Shown: positions 57,787 to 64,000 of the stretch, piece by piece
Position numbering within the stretch: position 1 is the stretch's first letter
Layout of the letters: each line of letters starts with the position of its first letter
NCBI RefSeq assembly: GCF_043641665.1
Contig: NC_092190.1
Coordinates: forward strand, 14,754,048-14,818,047
Length of the DNA: 64,000 nucleotides
Source: Enoplosus armatus
Lineage: Eukaryota > Chordata > Actinopteri > Centrarchiformes > Enoplosidae
Direction of reading: 5' to 3'
Notes under the pieces: generated by a model
The model's database searches: none
What the model was told of the DNA's origin: nothing
What the model saw: the letters and a program-made list of their open reading frames with translations, nothing else
Made by a program: the position numbers and the translations under genes

Positions 57787-60700
57787 CCCAACATATTGAG
57801 CATGACTGATATGTGAACGCTTTGTTTGTTAATTGTATTTAATCTACTAAAAGTCAGGGGATCACCAAAATCAGTAGGATTCATCCTCTGGGATGAAACC
57901 TGTACCACATTTGCAATCCATCCAATAGTTGTTGATGTTGTTGAGATATTTCAGTTTGGACCAAAGTAGTGGACAGACCGGCAGACAAACATTGAAATCC
58001 CTAGAGCCACACCGCTAGCATGACTAAAAATACAGACCTAACATGACGGAACCTCGCATATCCACAGTACTGACCTCGTAGCTGTGTTCGTCGGAGCACA
58101 GTTTTCCCAGTGAGATCTGGGTCTTCACCCTGCGGACCGCGCACTCCTTGTCAGAGAGGCCGTCTGACTGGGTGGAGATGTCGATGGGGATGTCTGGTGT
58201 GTGCGACAGCAGCTCATCCAGGTGCTCCTCCTGACTGGCGCTCAGCCTCTCCAGTGGCCCGCTGTGGGAGTGGTCACTGGTGTTTCCCTCCTCTCCGTCA
58301 GACACCGACAGGTTCTCTGAGCTGAAGGTGGAGTAGGACTGGAAGCTGCTCATACAGCGATGAGGTCTGTGAGGACGCAGAGGAAGAATAACCTGGTTCA
58401 CTATATTTGGGACATGCCAATATTACAAATGATTATTTTGGTTATGATGTGGTGAATGGTCTGTAAATGACCAACTGTATTTTACCTCTGTCTCCTTGGA
58501 AACTCCACTTCACTATCGACCTCCCCCTCTTCCTCTTCAGATGACTCATCGCCACCCTGTAAGAGAGACAATTACAGCAGTTAATCCTTTATTACATCAC
58601 AAACACATACTACAGACTCACTGATGTGAGGCTACCAGCTGCGCTCACCTTCCTGAGAGGTCTGAGAGTGCGGGGCAGTGCAGTGGGCAGGGTGTGAGTG
58701 TGTTGGGATGCCTCTTGTTCCTGTGGCTCAGTCTTCTTTGTGGACTCTCCATCCAAGGCTGGATCTTTACTGGGAGCCCCTAAAGAAGACGGGGTGCCTT
58801 CCTGGGTGTTGAGCAGTGAGTAGTGGGGCAACTCTGGATGGTTTGATGCAAGAGGGGTCTCCTGACAGTGTAGGCAGCCGGGAAAGGGATGAGCCTGGCA
58901 GCAGGGACACAAAGACACAGCACCAGCACCCGGGACGGGGTTGGAGCCGGTGGATGAAGTCCGCTGTCGTGTGTCTGCATCCACGGCAGTGGATATGAGG
59001 TCAGGGCTGGAGCCAGAAACACGGCGCTGCAGGTGGTCTGTCTGAGGGCTACGGAGGGCTGCGGCAGGGCCGAAGTAGCGCAGGTTGTTGGCACAGTTGA
59101 CGACGGCCTCCTCACGGCCCTTCAAGGGGAGTAAGGGCCCCTCAATTGGTAGGTGGTGGTGGTGGTGATGGAGGAACTGCTGCTCCTGCAGAGACTGAGT
59201 GTCTTCTGGTGCCCCAGTAAGAGGCTTCAGCAGCCCAGGGAACTCGCTGTGACTTCCTTTACTGTTGGCGCGACGGTGGCGTGGCTTGCTTCGGTACCGG
59301 GCTTTGCCAGGAGGCGTGGAGACCTTCGGGCTGGCTGATAGTGGAGAAGGGGAGGGGAGAGGGTCGATGCTGGGGATACCATCAGAACGAAGCAAGTCTG
59401 GCCTGAAAGAAATGCATTCGGCAACATTAACATAATATTAATATTATATATGCCCAACTCTGTATGTCCAGTGTCTTCTAATGACACTTATGGCTTTACC
59501 AGAACATGTACAGTAGATACTCATCTAAATGAATGTAAATCCCATCTAGATGACCCTAATGCTAATGGATGTATAGCAGCTGAAACAGGGAATTATCGTC
59601 TTTTCTTTTACAATTACATGTTCAACTTGCTAAGCTTCAGACCTTTTAGTTGGGGGCATCCCAGGTTTGTGGGAAATGCTTCCTTTCTTCTTGATGAGCT
59701 TCTCTACAGCGTTGGACCGGACGATGGGTCTGACCAGGTGGCGCTTGTAGGTCCCAGGATATTTCTTCTCCACTGCCTGCTCTCTCCTGTAAGGATGGCA
59801 GAATTAGTTTGGAGTTATGTTGGTAAACAGCATTCACATTCAGTTCTACAGAGATTAGTACTTTTTTTACACCAAACTCTGGACTGATATGATTTTACAA
59901 GACAAGTAAATTGTTGCATCTATTTATCTGTATCTGTATCTATTTACATGTCTTTAAAATCAATTTAGGTTATCTTGCAATGTCAACAGTAGTTTTTTGG
60001 AAAGACCCATGACAACGTACACAGCTATTCAGCAGAGGAAGGAAATTCTGACGAGTGAAGAAACAGGTCAAGGAACTGGCAACAAATCAAGGGAGGAACA
60101 ACAACAAAGAACAATTTTTTATTTGAGTCAAAATAAATAAATTCCCATGAAAGCGGAAATTGTTTGTGTTGTCACTCAAAAAATGCCCTATTGTTCTTGT
60201 GAATACAAACTGACCCAAAACAATGACTAGCTGAATATACTGTCAGTTGTCGTGCCAGGCCATTGTAATAATTTCAAATGTTACTGGAAATGCCTTTGTG
60301 AAAAAGGAAATAGTGGCATACTGACAACCAGTAAGTCCTGATAATGAAGAAAGGAGCAGGACAGAAGTAAAGCTGATGAATACTGTGATATTTACATACT
60401 TCATTAGTTCCTTCTCTCGGACCTCCAGCTGCAGCATGATGGCACTGAGCTCCATGTAGAGGTTGTTGGCTCTCTCCAGTTTCCTCTCATAGTGCTCCCG
60501 GATGTCCAGAGCATGCCTGAACGTGTACAGGGAATGCAGACAAATGTTTACTTCCAACAACTTCTGCTTTTAAAACAACATCATGCAAAATTGCATTTTA
60601 AGGGAATTATACATCAGTACAGATTGGCCAAATGGAGGCATTACAGCATTTGTTTACCTTTTACAGACAGAAAGAATCCATGCCATCAACGGGCAACATG

Positions 60701-63170
60701 TTTAGTATTGCTTTCTTTTCCCGTACAAAAATTGCTCTCGCTTTCTTTTCTTACACACCTGAGTTCATCCCGCCTGCGTCGGATCAGCTCTTCGTCCAGC
60801 CTGTGGATACAGGTGCCTTCACTTTTGATCTTCTCAAAGTGTTTCTTCACTTCATCCCTCCATTCTGACTGTAACATGGATGGACACAGACAAAAATGCT
60901 GACAATCCACTCACAGACACAAACGCCATGAGATGATTTAAACTCAGCACTGTGCCTAAGAGAAAAATACCATCTCGAAAAAGTAAACACTGTCCTGGGC
61001 TTGAGCGCTACCCTCAAACTTATCTTAAGAAAAGAAGTGTATAGAATCCTGTGACTCATAAAAAGTGAAGATTATTGTGTTTTGCAGTAAAAGTACAAAC
61101 CTGAGACTTGAAGTACGTCTCCTGGGGAGCTCCTAGGACATCAGCAGAGGCAATGTCGAGGTGCAGGAGAATCTGGCGAAACGAAGGTCTATTCCTTGGC
61201 TTGCCTTGCCTGGAATCAGCAAAAAACGGGGAGAGGAGATGTGATTAAATAAGAATGGTAAGAATGCTCTTTTTTTTTTTACTCTTGGGCAATCCTGTAT
61301 GGTGCATTGTTAGTATTTATCTTTACTAAACCCAGTGCATTCACCATGTTTGTTTCATGAGGATTTTGAAGCCATCCGGGCAGGTGGAGGGCACAGGAAG
61401 GTGGAGACTGTTGCTGCCAACACCCCAAATGATGGCAGAGGAGTCCACATCTTTGTAGGGAATCTCTCCGGTCAGAAGTTCCCACAGCACAACTCCAAAT
61501 GACCTGCAACAAACAAGTAAAGAGAGTCAGGTCTCGCTACAGCAACATCAACAGAATATTAGACTTTTACCTGCACTTTTATGTCCTTTTATGTACTATA
61601 TCTTTTAAAATAATATACTTGTCATTTCAGTACTTACCAGATGTCTACTTTTTCAGACACAGGCTCATTTCTTATCACTTCTGGGGCCATCCAGGCCACT
61701 GTACCCGCAAATGACATCTTTGTACTTTTGTCACTGAGCTCTTTGGACGTTCCAAAGTCTGAGATTTTCACAGTGTCGTTGTGGGTCACCAAAACACTAA
61801 AACAGACATAAACGGAAAAAACACACAGACTGTTAGCAAGGTCAGACTGTTTGATTAAGAGGAGCAGAAAAGACTATATCTATATAACTGTATGGTAATT
61901 CTAGAGTTATTATAAATACTCATGTTCACCCTTTCATATCAAAGCCGAGCAGTGTCAGACCGACATTAATCCAGGTCAGATGACCTGGGTTAAACCATTC
62001 AGATGGATGCCAAGTTTTTCCTGTGACATTCCGCTGCTTTTAAAGGGATATGAACCCCTTTTGTAACATTTCAGTCTTCAAGCCTAAAAGACTCAGCTGT
62101 TGCAGGAGCACATTTCTGCATCTGAATCACCCCATTAGCAAAATGAGACTGACCTTTCCAGCACATTCAGCCTGCTATCATTCTGCTGACTAATATAGTG
62201 TTTGGCACTGCTGCAGCATGATGATACTGATTATAGAAACAGGGCTACACAGTGTGCAGAGGATGAGGCAGGATGAGCAGGATGAGATAGGACACTGTGT
62301 CTTACTCTTACATTAAGGCGACTAGCTTTTATTAATTCTGAGAATTGCATCTGAGTTCACAGCTGAAAGGATGAATTGTTGTTGCTGCTGTGGGCTAAGA
62401 AATCTTAAACAAGGCTGCTGAGCTGTTTTCCTGAGCTTTACAGATCAGCTGCTGTATAAGTGGCAAAACAAGAAAACATACTGTACATTCCTGTAGATCA
62501 GAAGGGAGCATTTTCACTTAATTTAACTGTATTTATATTGTAACTCAACAAATCAAATTATAAATGTTTTTTTCATAGTAGTAGAATTAAAAAGTTACAA
62601 AATTCAAATTGAAGGAAGTCTCTCATCTTATAATACCAGGAGACAAGGAAACTCACTTGGGAGACTTGAGATCTCTGTGGATGATTTTGTGCAGGTGTAG
62701 GTAGTTCATGCCGCTGGCGATGCCTGAGGCCCAGTCCACCAGCATCCTGGGGGTCACTTTCCTCCCCGCCCTCAACACCTCATACAGCTGGCCCTGGGCA
62801 CAGTACTCCATTATGATGCAGTAACAAGGTGCCTGGGTGCACACACCCCTAAGTTGAACAAAGCACGGGAAACACATTTATATTTATGGTGACAGATCCT
62901 GACGATACCTGTCGACGATGCACATTTTGACACCAGCTGAAGCCTTGCATCAGGCAACATGCAAGGTCAAGTGATTGCAGACTTACTTGAAGCTGATGAT
63001 GTTTGGATGCTTGAGTTTCCGCAGGTGTTTAATATCCGTCTCCTTCTGCTCGCGCACCTTCTTGATGGCCACCTCTTCAGAGCGGAACTTGCCCAAGAAG
63101 ACGGCTCCTTGTGCACCGCTGCCCAGCCACTGCAACTCTGAAATCTCCTCAAATGGAACCTCCCACATGT
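57519..63170 (-). CDS. map3k13: MAP3K13 (leucine-zipper kinase LZK), 5'-partial
   Basis: Mixed-lineage MAP3K acting upstream of MKK4/7-JNK and p38, known for axon-injury signalling. Minus-strand exons: 63170-62987, 62848-62657, 61796-61638, 61503-61345, 61209-61101, 60868-60759, 60516-60400, 59786-59643, 59402-58649, 58556-58486, 58366-58075, 57620-57519. They encode 796 residues from just before the kinase domain; about 165 N-terminal residues lie beyond the right edge. Kinase features: Gly-loop [14 protein letters not shown] lysine, HRDLKSPNV, DFG, and [20 protein letters not shown]. The dual zipper region covers [18 protein letters not shown] and [18 protein letters not shown]. The zipper/C-terminal half holds [46 protein letters not shown] and an end similar to LZK ([18 protein letters not shown]). 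A poly-His stretch (six His) is inside the 754-nt exon. The length from the kinase onward is close to human LZK. Confidence 0.93.
57709..57785 (+). repeat. (AT)n microsatellite, about 38 units
   Basis: Long AT run in the last MAP3K13 intron, about 90 bp upstream (in transcript sense) of the last exon. It is fully self-complementary. Confidence 0.97.
57850..58025 (+). repeat. Interspersed repeat family G, copy 3 (MAP3K13 intron)
   Basis: The words 'atcaccaaaatcagtaggat', 'tcatcctctggg', 'gagatatttcagtttggacc' and 'accgctagcatgac' are shared with the copies at 20230-20690 and 45055-45410 (the latter inverted). Confidence 0.6.
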
Positions 63171-64000
63171 CTGGAAACAATAGATTATATTTTGTCAAAA
63201 TAAAAGCTATATATTGTTATTTTTTGAAGTCTATATGTATGTAATTTTGATCTTTAGCATCATTTTTGTCTATTCGTCTAACACTCTTTGTGCTCTTAAA
63301 AAGGAATAGTTCGATATTTTGGGGGAATAAGGTTATCTGATTTCTTGATACCACTCTGTTGTCTGTACTGTAAATATGAAGCTACAGCAAACAGCTGGTT
63401 AGCTTAGCTTAGCACAGATTGGAAATAGGGGGAAACTGCAGCTAGCCTGGCTCTGTCCAAAGATAACAAAATCCACCTACCAGCACCTCTAAAGCTCACT
63501 AGTCAACGGGTTATATTTTGTTTCTTTAATTTGTACAAAAACAACAATTTGCTATTTTATGGGGGTTATGTGATGTACTATTTCTTGGCTGGGTCCAGTC
63601 TCCGTTGGTTGTCTGGCAACCTCATGGTGACACCAGGACTCAAGGAAATGAAAATGAAAAGTGAAAATGTCGAAATATTCCTTTAAAAAGTGAAAAAACA
63701 CAACACTATCACAAAACAAAATAAATATAATATAGTTTAAGTGTCCTATAACCATCCTTATGGGAACGTAGCATCACAGAGGTACAAATTTGTGGCACTC
63801 TACTAAAACACACACACACACACAACATGGTAAACACTAGATATCATATTTCTTTTCCATACTAAGTAAAAATAAAACCAAAAGCCCTGTGCTCAACTGC
63901 TATAAGTGTCTCAGATATTCAAACAGTGAGTCATATGCTGTTCCTTCCTCGTTATGTGGTTTTGAAACCAGCTCAGAGGAGAAGCTGTGGTGCTGAAACC
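63171..64000 (-). other. map3k13: MAP3K13 intron, right edge of window
   Basis: Upstream intron of MAP3K13; it holds the TIR repeat at 63296-63690 and a short (CA)n at 63809-63824. I see no exon in the last 300 bases. Confidence 0.55.
63296..63690. mobile_element. Small TIR element, common percomorph-type repeat
   Basis: The left end 'ttaaaaaggaatagttcgat' and the right end 'cgaaatattcctttaaaaag' are imperfect inverted repeats (about 25 bp). The inside reads 'ggttagcttagcttagcaca', 'gctagcctggctctgtccaa', 'aaaatccacctaccagcacc' and 'gggttatgtgatgtactatt', which I recognise as a widespread fish repeat. No coding capacity; a non-autonomous DNA transposon is the natural reading. Confidence 0.7.

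Overview
The window looks like a piece of a ray-finned (percomorph-like) fish nuclear genome. Evidence: intron-rich vertebrate genes with teleost-like protein sequence, short introns, abundant CA/AT microsatellites, and several interspersed repeats of a kind common in teleosts (an L2/Rex1-like LINE, a Tc1-like deletion derivative, small TIR elements). There is no bacterial, viral or organellar backbone. All gene calls rest on exon-by-exon conceptual translation compared with remembered vertebrate families; no search was run.

Layout, left to right: (1) 4628-7769 (+), the last three coding exons of a MARCHF4-type membrane RING-CH ubiquitin ligase, with a broken LINE in the intron before them. 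(2) 7770-15500, intergenic, rich in repeats. (3) about 15530-26544 (+), a complete COL6A2 gene (27 coding exons plus a noncoding first exon, predicted 1038 aa). (4) 27198-34418 (-), complete XRCC5/Ku80 (21 exons, 724 aa), converging on COL6A2 with only about 650 bp between stop codons. (5) 37099-38415 (-), complete two-exon TMEM169 (302 aa). (6) 40020-43176 (+), a complete 14-exon gene (469 aa) that I read as a divergent homologue of the synaptonemal-complex protein SIX6OS1 (C14orf39). (7) 44153-53067 (-), complete liver-type phosphofructokinase PFKL (22 exons, 780 aa), converging on the previous gene. (8) 57519-63170 (-), the kinase, leucine-zipper and C-terminal part of MAP3K13 (LZK); its N-terminal exons lie beyond the right edge.

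These genes do not form a pathway. They are ordinary single-copy vertebrate genes doing separate jobs: membrane-protein ubiquitination, extracellular matrix, double-strand break repair, an uncharacterised membrane protein, probably meiosis, glycolysis, and axon-injury/JNK signalling. For the multi-exon genes, summed exon lengths gave whole codon numbers matching the known protein sizes, so the models are internally consistent. The order mixes loci that in human lie on 2q35, 21q22.3, 3q27 and 14q23.

I found no undescribed system. The points most worth a second look are the SIX6OS1-like gene; a GRGDSP motif just after the COL6A2 signal peptide; a GC-AG intron and microsatellite-built splice acceptors in COL6A2; an extra cysteine in its triple helix; a cysteine swap in the MARCHF4 RING; a compact poly(A) motif readable on both strands; and several repeat families present in two or more copies inside the window.
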